Positions 11,591-21,101 of a stretch of DNA of 64,000 nt are shown one piece after another. Every line of letters starts with the position of its first letter. The stretch's first letter is position 1. Both the position numbers and the translations under genes were made by a program. The stretch comes from Bradyrhizobium sp. BRP22 (GTDB lineage Bacteria > Pseudomonadota > Alphaproteobacteria > Rhizobiales > Xanthobacteraceae). A model generated the notes under the pieces. The model had not been told where the DNA came from. It ran no database searches and worked only from the letters and a program-made list of their open reading frames with translations. The DNA lies in assembly GCF_020194175.1 (NCBI RefSeq), contig NZ_JADYVX010000005.1, positions 62,001-126,000 of the forward strand, written 5' to 3'.

Positions 11591-12202
11591 TCATGTGGTT
11601 TCCTTCAGCGTGGTGGGCCCGCCCACCGGCGCGGAGAACTGACGGTCGACCTGCGGGCCCGGCTTCGGCGGATTGCCCGAGGCGAAGCCGTCCAGGAGCT
11701 TGCCGAAGCTCTCCTTGGTCAGGTCCTCATAAGTGTCCTTCCAGATCAGGACCATCGGCGCATTCACGCAGGCGCCCAGGCACTCGACCTCTTCCCAGGA
11801 GAAATTGCCGTCCTTCGACAGTTCGAAGGGCTCGTGATTGATGCGATTCTGGCAGACCTCGATCAGGTCGCCGGCGCCGCGCAGGCGGCAGGGCGTCGTG
11901 CCGCAGACCTGGATGTGCGCCTTCTTGCCGACCGGCTGGAGCTGGAACATCGTGTAGAAGGTCGCAACCTCCAGAACGCGGATGTAGGGCATTTCGAGCA
12001 TGTCCGCGACAGTGCGGATCGCGGCTTCCGAAACCCAGCCCTCGTTCTGCTCCTGCGCCCGCCACAGGATCGCGATGACCGCGGAGGCCTGACGTCCCGC
12101 CGGATACTTCGCGATCTGCTGCTTGGCGAAAGCGAGGTTCTCCTCCGTGAACGCGAAGCTTTCGGGCTGCAATTCCTTCGGGGCAAGTCGGCGGACGGAC
12201 AT
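11591..12202 (-). CDS. nuoE: NADH-quinone oxidoreductase subunit E (2Fe-2S, N1a)
   Basis: A 203-residue thioredoxin-fold subunit of the NADH module. The 2Fe-2S ligands are in [11 protein letters not shown] and [11 protein letters not shown] (about residues 98 and 139). An N-terminal helical domain precedes them, and a Pro/Gly-rich C-terminal tail of about 35 residues extends past the core. It begins 11 nt after the methyltransferase gene that separates it from nuoD. Confidence 0.96.
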   Translation of the reverse strand: MSVRRLAPKELQPESFAFTEENLAFAKQQIAKYPAGRQASAVIAILWRAQEQNEGWVSEAAIRTVADMLEMPYIRVLEVATFYTMFQLQPVGKKAHIQVCGTTPCRLRGAGDLIEVCQNRINHEPFELSKDGNFSWEEVECLGACVNAPMVLIWKDTYEDLTKESFGKLLDGFASGNPPKPGPQVDRQFSAPVGGPTTLKETT

Positions 12203-12213
12203 CTCTTAATCTC

Positions 12214-13173
12214 TCATTGCACGCGGCGCACGGCTTTCGCATTCAGCGCGTTGATCCGGTCCTGCCAGAAGGCGCTTGCGGTGCCGAACACGTTGTAGCC
12301 GACATGGGTCGATACCTTGATACGATCGAGGATCGAAAGCTCGCTCACGGTTTCAAGGCGATTGGAACGGGGATCGTAGACGATCAGCGCGAGCGGGGTC
12401 TCTTCCAGGATGTAGCGCGACACGGTGTGCTCGCGATCGCTGCCATGCTCCTCGCACAGCAGCACGCTGTCGCCCTGCATCAGCCGGGCCCCGCCCTTCA
12501 TGGCCTCGATCTCGACGCCCTCGACGTCGAGCTTGATCAGGTATTTTCCGTTCAGTGCGATCTTGCCGTCGTCGAGCAGATTGTCGAGCGCAATGACGGG
12601 CACTTCCTCACCGCCGGTCTGGTCGCCGGCGATGCTGAACGCCTCGTGCTTGGTGCCGGAGAGCTTTGCCTTGCCCCTGCCCGCGCCGATCGCGCATTTC
12701 ATCGTCTCGAAACGGTTGCCGTTGATATCAGCGTTGTTCGCAAGCTTCGGGAAGTTCTGTCCCGACGGCTCGATCGCGATCGCCTTCTGCGAGCCGAATG
12801 GCCTGCTCGAGACCAGCACCGACCAATAGCCGTAGTTGGCGCCGCAATCGATCAGCGTGTAGTCGACGTCGGCCGAATCCTTGAACAGAAGCTCGAGCTC
12901 GTCCTCGTAATGGTAGGAGCGGTTGAGCAGTTTGCTCCAATAGCCGTCGCCATAGGGAAACGCGAACACCGCGTCTTCATTGAGCCTGACTGCGATGTCT
13001 CGCTCGGGCAGCGTCTTGCGCAGCAGGTTGGCGCAGGCGATGTAGCCCATGTGGGAAAAGTGTGAGGAGATCTTCGAACCGGTCGACAGCGCCAGCGCAG
13101 CCGTCCGCTCCCACAGGTTGGCTCCTTCCAGAGCCCCCGAGGCGCGGTCAAACTGTATTGGCGGCTGCACCAT
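12214..13173 (-). CDS. FkbM-family SAM-dependent methyltransferase embedded in the nuo operon
   Basis: A 319-residue protein whose ATG overlaps the nuoD stop (TGATG), so it is translationally coupled to nuoD. The class I SAM-binding motif is LIDCGANYGYWSVLV at about residue 107, followed by an acidic strand end AIAIEPSGQNFPKL at about 132 and the FkbM signature LIKLDVEGVEIEAMKGG. About 100 residues of helical sequence precede the methyltransferase core. FkbM enzymes usually O-methylate sugars or polyketides. The target here is unknown: a sugar substrate unrelated to respiration and modification of a complex I subunit are both possible, and the sequence does not decide between them. Confidence 0.85.
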   Translation of the reverse strand: MVQPPIQFDRASGALEGANLWERTAALALSTGSKISSHFSHMGYIACANLLRKTLPERDIAVRLNEDAVFAFPYGDGYWSKLLNRSYHYEDELELLFKDSADVDYTLIDCGANYGYWSVLVSSRPFGSQKAIAIEPSGQNFPKLANNADINGNRFETMKCAIGAGRGKAKLSGTKHEAFSIAGDQTGGEEVPVIALDNLLDDGKIALNGKYLIKLDVEGVEIEAMKGGARLMQGDSVLLCEEHGSDREHTVSRYILEETPLALIVYDPRSNRLETVSELSILDRIKVSTHVGYNVFGTASAFWQDRINALNAKAVRRVQ

Positions 13174-14369
13174 CACCGATCCACCTCTCCGAACACGATG
13201 TCGAGCGAACCCAGGATCGCGGAGACGTCGGCGAGCAGATGGCCGGTGCAGATATGATCCATCGCCTGCAGATGGGCAAAGCCCGGTGCGCGGATCTTGC
13301 ACTTGTAGGGCTTGTTGGTGCCGTCGGCGACGAGATAGACGCCGAACTCGCCCTTGGGTGCTTCGACCGCGGCATAGACTTCGCCGGCCGGCACGTGCAC
13401 GCCCTCGGTGTAGAGCTTGAAGTGATGGATCAGCGCCTCCATCGAGCGCTTCATCTCGCCTCGGCGTGGCGGCGCGATCTTGTTGTCCTCGACCACGACC
13501 GGCCCCTGTCCGTCGGGCGATTTCAGTTTCTGGATGCACTGCTTCATGATACGCACCGACTGGCGCATCTCTTCCATCCGGATCAGGTAGCGGTCGTAAC
13601 AGTCGCCGTTCTTGCCGATCGGGATGTCGAAATCCATCTCGGCATAGCACTCGTAGGGCTGCGCCTTGCGCAAATCCCAGGCCGCGCCGGAGCCACGCAC
13701 CATCACGCCCGAGAAGCCCCATTCCCAGGCTTCCTTCAGCGGCACCACGCCGATATCGACGTTGCGCTGCTTGAAGATGCGGTTGCCGGTCAGCAGCGTG
13801 TCGAGGTCGTCGACCACTTTAAGGAACGGGTCGCACCACGCTTCGATGTCATCGATCAGCTTCGGCGGTAGGTCCTGGTGCACGCCGCCGATGCGGAAAT
13901 AGGCCGCATGCATGCGCGAGCCGGAGGCGCGCTCGTAGAACACCATCAGCTTCTCGCGCTCCTCGAAGCCCCACAGCGGCGGGGTGAGCGCGCCGACGTC
14001 CATCGCCTGCGTCGTGACGTTGAGCAGGTGCGACAGGATGCGGCCGATTTCGCAATAGAGCACGCGGATCAACTGCCCGCGCCGCGGCACCTCGATGCCC
14101 AGCAGCTTCTCCGCCGCGAGGCAGAAGGCATGCTCCTGGTTCATCGGCGCGACGTAATCGAGCCGGTCGAAATACGGGATCGCCTGCAGATAGGTCTTGT
14201 GCTCGATCAGCTTCTCGGTGCCACGATGCAACAGCCCGATATGCGGATCGACGCGCGCGACCACTTCGCCATCGAGTTCGAGCACGAGACGCAACACGCC
14301 GTGCGCGGCAGGATGCTGCGGCCCAAAATTGATGGTGAAGTTGCGCAGATTCTGCGGTTGCTCATTCAT
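13173..14369 (-). CDS. nuoD: NADH-quinone oxidoreductase subunit D (49-kDa)
   Basis: A 398-residue subunit that forms most of the quinone-reduction cavity. It begins with the typical [21 protein letters not shown] region containing the quinone-site histidine, followed by [15 protein letters not shown]. The C-terminus contains DIVFGEVDR, the usual ending. Genes for C and D are separate, as in most alphaproteobacteria. It starts 2 nt after nuoC and its stop overlaps the methyltransferase start. Confidence 0.97.
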   Translation of the reverse strand: MNEQPQNLRNFTINFGPQHPAAHGVLRLVLELDGEVVARVDPHIGLLHRGTEKLIEHKTYLQAIPYFDRLDYVAPMNQEHAFCLAAEKLLGIEVPRRGQLIRVLYCEIGRILSHLLNVTTQAMDVGALTPPLWGFEEREKLMVFYERASGSRMHAAYFRIGGVHQDLPPKLIDDIEAWCDPFLKVVDDLDTLLTGNRIFKQRNVDIGVVPLKEAWEWGFSGVMVRGSGAAWDLRKAQPYECYAEMDFDIPIGKNGDCYDRYLIRMEEMRQSVRIMKQCIQKLKSPDGQGPVVVEDNKIAPPRRGEMKRSMEALIHHFKLYTEGVHVPAGEVYAAVEAPKGEFGVYLVADGTNKPYKCKIRAPGFAHLQAMDHICTGHLLADVSAILGSLDIVFGEVDR

Positions 14370-14371
14370 GA

Positions 14372-14989
14372 TCAGGCCTTCGGCTCCGCCTTTGCCTTCT
14401 CGTCTCCGGGCAGCGGATAATCCGCACCTTCCCAGGGCGAGAGGAAATCGAACTTGCGGAATTCCTGGTTGAGGCGCACCGGCTCGTATACCACCCGCTT
14501 CTCCTCGTCGTCGTAGCGGACCTCGACGAAGCCGGTGAGCGGAAAGTCCTTGCGCAGCGGATGGCCGTCAAATCCGTAGTCGGTCAGGATCCGGCGCATG
14601 TCGGGATGGCCGGTGAAGATGACCCCGTACAGATCGTAGGTCTCGCGCTCGAACCAGTCGGCGCCGGGAAAGACCTCGATGATCGACGGCACCTGCGTAT
14701 TCTCATCGGCCTCCGCGCGGAGGCGGATGCGCGTGTTCAGCGTCGGTGACAGGAAGTGGTAGACGACGTCGAAGCGCTTCTCGCGTTCGGGGTAATCAAC
14801 TGCGGTCACATCGGTGAAGTTGACGAAGCGCAGGGCGGGATCGTCGCGCAGGTGCTTGACGACGTCCACGATCTTCTCCGCGTCCACATCAACAGTGAGC
14901 TGGTTGAACGCAACCGAATGCGCCTTCGCCGCGCCGGGAAGCGCGCTAACGATCGTCTGCCCCAGGGCGTCGAGCTTGGCGTCGTCCAT
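14372..14989 (-). CDS. nuoC: NADH-quinone oxidoreductase subunit C (30-kDa)
   Basis: A 205-residue peripheral subunit. The family signature [17 protein letters not shown] is followed by [19 protein letters not shown] at about residues 125-160. The ATG at 14989 gives [14 protein letters not shown] and the normal length; the frame stays open further upstream only through the antisense of nuoB. It begins 11 nt after the nuoB stop. Confidence 0.96.
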   Translation of the reverse strand: MDDAKLDALGQTIVSALPGAAKAHSVAFNQLTVDVDAEKIVDVVKHLRDDPALRFVNFTDVTAVDYPEREKRFDVVYHFLSPTLNTRIRLRAEADENTQVPSIIEVFPGADWFERETYDLYGVIFTGHPDMRRILTDYGFDGHPLRKDFPLTGFVEVRYDDEEKRVVYEPVRLNQEFRKFDFLSPWEGADYPLPGDEKAKAEPKA

Positions 14990-15000
14990 GACGTAATACC

Positions 15001-15591
15001 TTAGCGTTCGATAGTGCCGATGCGGCGGATCTTCTTCTGCAGCAGCAAAACGCCGTAGAGCAGCGCTTCCGCCGTCGGCGGACAGCCCGGCACGTAGATG
15101 TCGATCGGCACGATGCGGTCGCAGCCACGCACCACCGAATAGGAATAGTGGTAGTAGCCGCCGCCATTGGCGCAGGAGCCCATCGAGATCACGTAGCGCG
15201 GCTCGGGCATCTGGTCGTAGACCTTGCGCAGCGCCGGCGCCATCTTGTTGGTCAGCGTGCCCGCGACGATCATCACGTCGGACTGCCGCGGCGAGGCCCG
15301 TGGCGCGAAGCCGAAGCGCTCGACGTCGTAGCGCGGCATCGAGACCTGCATCATCTCGACCGCGCAGCAGGCGAGGCCGAACGTCATCCACATCAGCGAG
15401 CCGGTGCGGGCCCAGGTGATCAGGTCGTCGGCGGCCGCGACGAAGAAACCCTTGTCGGAGAGCTCGTGATTGATCTCGCGGAAATACGGGTCATTGGCGC
15501 CGACCGGTTTGCCGGTGGCGGGATCGAGGATGCCCTTCGGCGCCGGCGCGATCGCCGGCTGGAATGTCTCAGCGGTTGGGCTCAATCCCAT
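15001..15591 (-). CDS. nuoB: NADH-quinone oxidoreductase subunit B (N2 cluster)
   Basis: A 196-residue subunit holding the terminal 4Fe-4S cluster N2, which reduces quinone. The ligands are in [10 protein letters not shown] (adjacent cysteines), [15 protein letters not shown] and [12 protein letters not shown]. The ATG at 15591 ([10 protein letters not shown]) overlaps the end of nuoA by 10 nt; another ATG seven codons upstream is possible but would deepen the overlap. Confidence 0.97.
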   Translation of the reverse strand: MGLSPTAETFQPAIAPAPKGILDPATGKPVGANDPYFREINHELSDKGFFVAAADDLITWARTGSLMWMTFGLACCAVEMMQVSMPRYDVERFGFAPRASPRQSDVMIVAGTLTNKMAPALRKVYDQMPEPRYVISMGSCANGGGYYHYSYSVVRGCDRIVPIDIYVPGCPPTAEALLYGVLLLQKKIRRIGTIER

Positions 15592-15947
15592 TCGAGCGCG
15601 CCTTTCTTCCATTCATACGCAAAGCCGACGGTCAGCACGGCCAGGAACACCATCATCGACCAGAACCCGGTCGCGCCCAGCTTGCCGAACGCCACCGCCC
15701 AGGGGAACAGAAACGCCACTTCGAGGTCGAAGATGATGAAGAGGATCGCCACCAGATAGAAGCGGACGTCGAACTTCATGCGGGCATCGTCGAAAGCGTT
15801 GAATCCGCATTCATAAGCGGACAGCTTTTCCGGGTCGGGCTGCTGGAATGCGAGCAGGAATGGCGCGATCAGGAGCGCCAGGCCGATCACGGCCGCGACC
15901 CCAATAAACACCACAAGTGGAAGATAATTCTGCAGGATGCCGGTCAT
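15582..15947 (-). CDS. nuoA: NADH-quinone oxidoreductase subunit A, first gene of the operon
   Basis: A 121-residue, three-helix membrane subunit. The family signature [19 protein letters not shown] is followed by an acidic helix [14 protein letters not shown]. The ATG at 15947 ([12 protein letters not shown]) was chosen because it gives the usual length and N-terminus; an upstream in-frame start would add a basic, non-conserved leader. It is the promoter-proximal gene of a fourteen-subunit set. Confidence 0.95.
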   Translation of the reverse strand: MTGILQNYLPLVVFIGVAAVIGLALLIAPFLLAFQQPDPEKLSAYECGFNAFDDARMKFDVRFYLVAILFIIFDLEVAFLFPWAVAFGKLGATGFWSMMVFLAVLTVGFAYEWKKGALEWD

Positions 15948-16493
15948 CGGCGGTGCCTTCTTGCTGCGGTTCGGACAGCCGCAGATTCGTTTCATTGGAA
16001 TTATTCTTGAGCCTTAGCGCAGCGCAACAGAGGGCGCAAGACAAGCAATTTTAAAGCTCTGTCGGGCTCAGTCGCCCCCGATCATCCGTGGTTGAGCGCG
16101 CGTTCTCGCCCCGGATGAAGAACGCGTGACGTCGAAGATCGGTGCCCCGGATTTGCAGCTTCAGACCGCTCGAATCCACCCTGCACAATGGCCGTCTTTG
16201 TGCACCTCTCGTTTAGTTGAACTGCAAGGGGGTCCTGCCGATCGAACGGTACGCTGATCCGTCCCTGCGCAGGCTTTATCCCCAGGGATTGCTCGGCGAT
16301 AAGCCGGCTCCAAAGGCTGTTTCTCTGTGACTTTATTCCTCTGCTTTGCCTCCAGCCGCCAGCCGCACATCGCACGAAACCAACCCGGGTCAGCAACGAA
16401 ACCATTTTAGGGAACCCGCGAAACCTTCCTGAAACAGATGGGGCGTACCCCTTTGGCCAACAGGCGACGGCAAAGTTCGCCCGGAGGCATCGG
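15948..16493. other. Intergenic region upstream of nuoA and the divergent small gene
   Basis: About 550 bases between two divergent genes; promoters for both should lie here. I found no clear -35/-10 pair and no credible gene. A 107-codon open frame on the minus strand at 16082-16405 has no protein-like composition or recognisable domain. Confidence 0.4.
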
Positions 16494-16694
16494 ATGAACC
16501 ACTCGATTCACTCAGCAGATCGCTCGACCCACCTGAAGATCGTGGTGGTGGCGCTGGTGGCGGGCATTGCAATTACAGCCCTGGGTATCGCCGCGCGCAA
16601 CAATTCCGAGTTCACCCAGACCGCCCAGACACCGGTCGTGAAGGCTGGCAAGCCGGTGGCGATCACGAGCTCCGGGGCCTCCACGGTCCGCTGA
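16494..16694 (+). CDS. Small single-helix membrane protein, hypothetical
   Basis: A 66-residue protein with a His/Ser-rich start (MNHSIHSADRSTH), one hydrophobic helix at about residues 16-34 (IVVVALVAGIAITALGIAA) and a polar tail of about 30 residues. A GGAGG lies 7 bases before the ATG. No catalytic motif is seen. It is a monocistronic gene with its own terminator. Function is unknown; small proteins of this appearance are frequent in Bradyrhizobium genomes as far as I recall. Confidence 0.7.
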   Translation: MNHSIHSADRSTHLKIVVVALVAGIAITALGIAARNNSEFTQTAQTPVVKAGKPVAITSSGASTVR

Positions 16695-17046
16695 CCGACG
16701 CATTTTCTGACAGGGAAGGAAAGCCGCCTCCGGGCGGCTTTGTCGTCTGACACGGCCGAAGCTGACAGCCTCCCCGGTTTGGAACAGCCTGTACCAATCC
16801 GGTGCATAACCTGATTGATCGGACCCGGCTCCGCCCCCGCGCCGATGGAAACGCAGCCGCGTCCTCGGCCTATGCCGCGGGCCGAAAATCCCGAAAAACC
16901 CGCCTCTGTTACCGCTGTTAACCGCGTTGCGTGGGTTTCCGCGACGCTGCCGGCTTCATCGTCCACTGCGGCATGATCGCTGCCCTTCCAAGGCATCTTC
17001 CGTCGCATCCGCCCCGATGCGGCACAGAGGTAGCCTGGAGGATTGC
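16695..17046 (+). terminator. Hairpin terminator and spacer before the UbiA gene
   Basis: The hairpin AAGCCGCC-TCCG-GGCGGCTT at 16721-16740 follows the stop of the small membrane protein by about 25 bases. Only a short T run (CTTTG) follows, so it is a moderate terminator. The rest of the spacer up to 17046 has no gene that I can support; a GGAGG sits just before the next start. Confidence 0.6.
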
Positions 17047-18036
17047 ATGTCCGTCACCCACTACGCGCCGCCGTCGGCGGGTCTTGCCGACTACATCGCC
17101 ATCGCGCGGCCCGACCACTGGATCAAGCACGTGCTGATCGTGCCAGGGGTTGCCTTCGCGATGATCATGGCAGGCACCGGACCGGTCGACTACACGGCGC
17201 TGGTGGAACGCCTGCTCGGCTGCCTGTTCGTCGCGATGGCGCTGTCGTCGGCCAACTACACCATCAACGAATGGCTCGATGCCCCCTTCGACGCCATGCA
17301 CCCGACCAAGCGGGCGCGTCCGGCGGTACAGACCACGATGTCACCCAGCATCGTCTTCGCCCAATATATCCTTTTGACCGCCGTGGGCCTGCTGGTCGCC
17401 AACCAGCTCGGCCAGAGCTTTGCCCTCACCGCGACCGTGTTCGTCGTGTTCGGCATCATCTACAATGTGCGCCCGATCCGAGCCAAGGACCGCGCCTTCC
17501 TCGATGTCATCGTCGAGTCCCTGAACAATCCGCTGCGCTTCCTGTTCGGCTGGTTCGCGGTGGTCCCGCATATCGCCCCGCCGATCTCGATCCTGCTCGC
17601 CTACTGGTTCGGCGGCGCCTTCCTGATGGCCGCCAAGCGCGTCTCCGAGCATCGCGCCATTGTCGAGGCAGGCGGCACCGCCAACCTCGCCGCCTATCGT
17701 CCCTCCTTTGCCGTCTACACGCATTCGAGCCTGGTGACGAGCTGCCTCGTCTACGCTCAGGGCTTTGCGTTCATGATGGCAATCTTCCTGATCAAGTACC
17801 GGATCGAATACATCGTCGCGATCCCGTTCCTGATCGCGCTGTTCGCCGCCTATATGCGGCTCGCGTTGACCCCGGATTCCGCGGCCGCGCGGCCCGAGGA
17901 ATTGATGCGGCAGCCGTCGATGCTGATTGCCGCGGCGGTCACCATGGCGCTGTTCGGCATCCTGACCTTCGTCGATTTGCCGCTGCTCAACAGCCTGACC
18001 AGCTCGAACCTCATCCATCTCAGTGCGGGGCGCTGA
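17047..18036 (+). CDS. UbiA-family prenyltransferase, decaprenyl-phosphate phosphoribosyltransferase type
   Basis: A 329-residue polytopic membrane protein. The first aspartate-rich motif is NEWLDAPFDAMHPTKRARP at residues 74-92, matching the N-x3-D-x3-D-x2-HPxK-x2-RP form known from mycobacterial DPPR synthase (Rv3806c type) rather than the quinone-forming UbiA enzymes. The second conserved segment begins YNVRPIRAKDRAFLDV at about residue 139. This family transfers 5-phosphoribose from PRPP to a polyprenyl phosphate. GGAGGATTGC lies upstream of the ATG. The next two genes (GT-C-like protein and HAD phosphatase) fit the same pathway. The reaction is inferred from motif form and context; a different prenyl transfer is possible. 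Confidence 0.75.
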   Translation: MSVTHYAPPSAGLADYIAIARPDHWIKHVLIVPGVAFAMIMAGTGPVDYTALVERLLGCLFVAMALSSANYTINEWLDAPFDAMHPTKRARPAVQTTMSPSIVFAQYILLTAVGLLVANQLGQSFALTATVFVVFGIIYNVRPIRAKDRAFLDVIVESLNNPLRFLFGWFAVVPHIAPPISILLAYWFGGAFLMAAKRVSEHRAIVEAGGTANLAAYRPSFAVYTHSSLVTSCLVYAQGFAFMMAIFLIKYRIEYIVAIPFLIALFAAYMRLALTPDSAAARPEELMRQPSMLIAAAVTMALFGILTFVDLPLLNSLTSSNLIHLSAGR

Positions 18037-18038
18037 CC

Positions 18039-19661
18039 ATGTCGATGACGGCTTCCCTCAGCACTCCCCGAAATTACGCCGGCGTCGCGGTCGCGACGCT
18101 GGCTTTCGCCGCGCTGGCGCTTCTGCTCGACGGGCCGGTCTGGCTGGTGAAACTGGTGCCGACCCAGGACGGCCCGGTGCATCTCGCTCAGGCCGACCTG
18201 ATCGCCCGTTTCGGCTGGGGCGGCGTGCTGCAGGAGCCTGCCGCCTCCTTCTACCAATGGAATTCGCGGATCGAACCGAACTCCGCGATCTACCTGTTGC
18301 TCGCCGGCCTGATCCGGCTGACCGGCAATCCGCTGCTCGCCAACTCGCTGTTTCTGAGCCTGTACGGGCTGATCTGGATCGCAGCCGCCTTCGTGGCGTC
18401 GCGCACTGAGACCGAACGGCCGCTGCTGCCGATGCTGCTGCTGTTGCCGGTCGCCTTCGGCGTCTTCATCCATTGGGGCTTCTACAATTTCGCGCTTGGC
18501 GTACCGCTGTTCCTCTTCTTCGCAAGCTTCTGGAGCAAGGTGCGCAAGCGCGGCGACATCTTCACTTTCCTCGCCACCGCATTGTTCCTGGCGGCGCTCT
18601 ATCTGACCCACATCACCTCCGTGGTCGCGGCCTGCCTGCTGCTTGCGGCCGACGGCATCGCCCGCGCGCTCCGCGCGCTGGAGCATGACGGCCCGCGCGC
18701 CGCCGGCCGTCGGTTGCTGATCGATGGCGCCTGGGCCACTGCCGCGGCCCTGCCGGTGCTGGTGCTGATCGCAGGATTCCTGCTTGCCTATCAGGACATT
18801 CCCGGCGAGGTGCCGGGCGAAGGCGGCGTCACACAGATCCTACGCCGGATCGCCGCCGCCACCCACCTCTTCACCTTCACCTCCTGGGAAGTGGTCGCGC
18901 TGGCGCCTCTTCTGGCGGCGGTGCTGGTGGCCGGCGCGATGGCGCTCCGGCACGTGAGGTCGGGCAACCCGACCTGGCCCGTCTTCTTCATCCTCGTCGT
19001 GCTCATGTCGCTCCTCAACTTGAAGACCGGTTCGGCGCTGCTGTCGGAACGGCTCGCTCCCTATAGCTGGATCGCGGTCGTGCTCTTCATCGCGAGCCGC
19101 CAGCCGCATGAAGCGCTGACGCGGATCCTGTGCCTCGCTGCGATCGCCGGGCTGGTCGGCCAGACCGCGATCCGCACGGTGGCCTACAAGAGCTGGGCGC
19201 CGGTGCTGGAAAGCGAGCTTGAGATCGGCCGGCAGAATCCTGGCAAGACCTTCATCAATGCCGATTTGATCGCCCAGCGCGAGAGTTCCCTGTTCGCCTG
19301 GCGCATTCGCCCCACCCTGCATGCAGCGCAAACCGCGGCGCTGGCCGCCCGCGGCGCCGGCCTCTCCTCCACACTGCCTTCGACCCGCTATTTCGGTTAC
19401 TTCCCGCTGCAATATGTGCCGTCGCACGACTTCCTGCGCGCGACGGCCGACTGGGAGACCGAGCGAGATGCCGCCGAGCTCGCAAAATTCCGCAAGGCGA
19501 ACGGCGGGGCGCCGCAGGTGCTGATCGTGTCGTCCTCCGACCAGAGCGGATCAGCGGTCGCGCGCAATCTGGGCTATGCCGACTGCAAGGCGAAGGAGAG
19601 CGCCGGACGCGAGATTGTGGCCTGCACGGCTCCAAACCAATTGAGTGCGATCCGTGACTGA
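18039..19661 (+). CDS. Polytopic GT-C-like membrane protein, putative lipid-linked sugar glycosyltransferase
   Basis: A 540-residue protein with about ten hydrophobic helices in the first 400 residues and a soluble C-terminal part. Between the first and second helix is PTQDGPVHLAQADL (residues 41-54), an acidic loop of the kind that holds the catalytic Asp in GT-C glycosyltransferases using polyprenyl-phosphate sugars. It starts 2 nt after the UbiA gene and overlaps the HAD gene, so the three are one operon. I do not recognise a named family with certainty. If the UbiA enzyme makes a polyprenyl-phosphate pentose, this protein is the best candidate for the transferase that uses it on the outer side of the membrane. 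Confidence 0.6.
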   Translation: MSMTASLSTPRNYAGVAVATLAFAALALLLDGPVWLVKLVPTQDGPVHLAQADLIARFGWGGVLQEPAASFYQWNSRIEPNSAIYLLLAGLIRLTGNPLLANSLFLSLYGLIWIAAAFVASRTETERPLLPMLLLLPVAFGVFIHWGFYNFALGVPLFLFFASFWSKVRKRGDIFTFLATALFLAALYLTHITSVVAACLLLAADGIARALRALEHDGPRAAGRRLLIDGAWATAAALPVLVLIAGFLLAYQDIPGEVPGEGGVTQILRRIAAATHLFTFTSWEVVALAPLLAAVLVAGAMALRHVRSGNPTWPVFFILVVLMSLLNLKTGSALLSERLAPYSWIAVVLFIASRQPHEALTRILCLAAIAGLVGQTAIRTVAYKSWAPVLESELEIGRQNPGKTFINADLIAQRESSLFAWRIRPTLHAAQTAALAARGAGLSSTLPSTRYFGYFPLQYVPSHDFLRATADWETERDAAELAKFRKANGGAPQVLIVSSSDQSGSAVARNLGYADCKAKESAGREIVACTAPNQLSAIRD

Positions 19662-20289
19662 CCTTGCCCTGAACATCGCCCCAACGCCGCTGGATGCGAG
19701 CACTGCCCCCGCGGATACGCTGCTCGGCCTGCCCACATCGATGCCGCTGGTGCTGGACCTCGACGGCACGCTGATCAGGGGAGACCTTCTCTACAAGAGC
19801 TTCTTCTCGATCCTGCGCCGCAATCCGCTGATCGTGCTCGCCTGTGCCAGATGGCTCTTGCGAGGACGCGCCGCGCTCAAGCGCCAGCTTGCGCTGCGCA
19901 ACCGTATCGACTGGAAGCGGCTCGAATTTCGTCAAGAGGTTGTCGCGCTGGCGCGCCGGGAGCAGGCGGCCGGCCGCATGATCGTGCTTGCTACCGCCGC
20001 TGACGCCGTGCTCGCCGGCCAACTCGCATTCCGCCTGCCCCTCTTCGATCAGGTTATCGCCTCCGATGGCGCGCGAAATCTGAAGGGACCGGCCAAGGCC
20101 GCACTGCTCCGCGAGCAGTTTCCGGCCGGCTTCATCTACGCCGGCGACAGCAAGTCCGACCTCGCAGTCTGGGCCCGCGCCAGCGGCATCATTCTCGTCA
20201 ACACGCACCGATCAGTCCGTGAGGCCGCGCTGGCGCTGGGACGGCCAACGCTGGATTTGTCCCCCGCGGCCAGCGTTAACAAGCACTAA
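19654..20289 (+). CDS. HAD-superfamily phosphatase, likely polyprenyl-phosphoribose phosphatase
   Basis: A 211-residue protein (from the GTG at 19654; an earlier GTG at 19645 is also possible). HAD motifs are complete: LVLDLDGTLIRGD with the two aspartates at residues 35 and 37, the Thr motif in MIVLATAA, the lysine in NLKGPAKA, and the acidic motif GDSKSDLAVW. It overlaps the preceding gene by 8 nt. In many proteobacteria a HAD domain of this kind is fused to a UbiA domain, so a joint role is likely: removal of the 5-phosphate from polyprenyl-phosphoryl-5-phosphoribose. This is inference from context. Confidence 0.7.
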   Translation: MTDLALNIAPTPLDASTAPADTLLGLPTSMPLVLDLDGTLIRGDLLYKSFFSILRRNPLIVLACARWLLRGRAALKRQLALRNRIDWKRLEFRQEVVALARREQAAGRMIVLATAADAVLAGQLAFRLPLFDQVIASDGARNLKGPAKAALLREQFPAGFIYAGDSKSDLAVWARASGIILVNTHRSVREAALALGRPTLDLSPAASVNKH

Positions 20290-20373
20290 CGCAATCGCTC
20301 GATTGCAACCGGCGTTGCGATCCCAAGCTTAAATTTCGGCGCGTATAGAGAGGGTCGACAGGACCTCCCCCCG

Positions 20374-20583
20374 ATGAATCTGGTTCAGCAAACGCGCACG
20401 ACAGGCTTCAAGATCGTCTGTACCGACTGCGGCAGCCTCTCGATCAAAATGGCACCGCCCGAGGCCATTGCAGTCGCATCCGGCGAGACGGTCATCGAAT
20501 GCCGCTGCTGCAGCGCCGTTCGCGGCACATTGGCCGATCTCAAGGATCTGGCGCGCCGCGGACGCGATCTCTACGAATTTTAG
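20374..20583 (+). CDS. Small Cys-rich (zinc-ribbon-like) hypothetical protein
   Basis: A 69-residue protein with CTDCGS at about residue 16 and ECRCCS at about residue 43, spaced like a small zinc ribbon. The C-terminal part (LADLKDLARRGRDLYEF) is a charged helix. An upstream AGGACCTCCCCCC gives only a weak ribosome-binding site. No function is assigned. It stands alone between the HAD gene and tRNA-Asp. Confidence 0.6.
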   Translation: MNLVQQTRTTGFKIVCTDCGSLSIKMAPPEAIAVASGETVIECRCCSAVRGTLADLKDLARRGRDLYEF

Positions 20584-20695
20584 TCCACAGCTTCTCCTTC
20601 CCCCAAATCTTTACAGGTTCGGGAAATCTTCAACATCCTTGACTTCAAAAGGTCGCCCCTTTAAGTCCCCCACGTCTCGCGGATTTGCGCATCAC

Positions 20696-20772
<77 letters not shown>

Positions 20773-21017
20773 CTTAGGCGATGTCTTTCATATAGTTAGC
20801 TCCGCACCCGCCTTCCGATCCAGTTTTCATCCGCTCCCCGCCTGACCTGCCGCCTTGGTGTTCCGTTTGCCGGCGGTTTTTGCCGTTTCGACGCAGCTAG
20901 CGGCCGGTTTTCAGGCGAAACGGCGTAGTCAGTCAGGGTCCGAATCGACTAAGGCCTGAAATGTCAGGGTTTCCTGGACCCTCGCCGTCGAGACCCCCAA
21001 GGGCTCCAGATCTCCCG
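20773..21017. other. Intergenic DNA with a 9-bp inverted repeat
   Basis: No gene seen. A perfect inverted pair GCCGTTTCG (20882-20890) and CGAAACGGC (20916-20924) flanks a GC-rich 25-base loop that itself contains GCTAGC. It lies between tRNA-Asp and the HU gene and could be a hairpin or a protein-binding site. No T run follows, so it is not a simple terminator. Confidence 0.4.
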
Positions 21018-21067
21018 TTGACGCGTTTTCCTCAACGAACCGGTATCCGCTTCGCTCGAAAACGCTT
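21018..21067. repeat. Dispersed repeat copy, leader of the HU gene
   Basis: The segment starts TTGACGCGTTTTC and ends CGCTCGAAAACGCT. It is nearly identical to 25195-25246 elsewhere in this window, differing by a few bases and a short insertion. The outer AGCGTTTTC / GAAAACGCT type ends make it an imperfect palindrome. It sits 35 bases before the HU start codon. Confidence 0.8.
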
Positions 21068-21101
21068 CTCTTTAAGCCATTCACCACGAGGAGGGCCACA
21101 T

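Noticed and set aside
16082..16405. A 107-codon open frame in the nuoA upstream region
   Set aside because: No ribosome-binding site, no recognisable domain, and composition like translated intergenic DNA.
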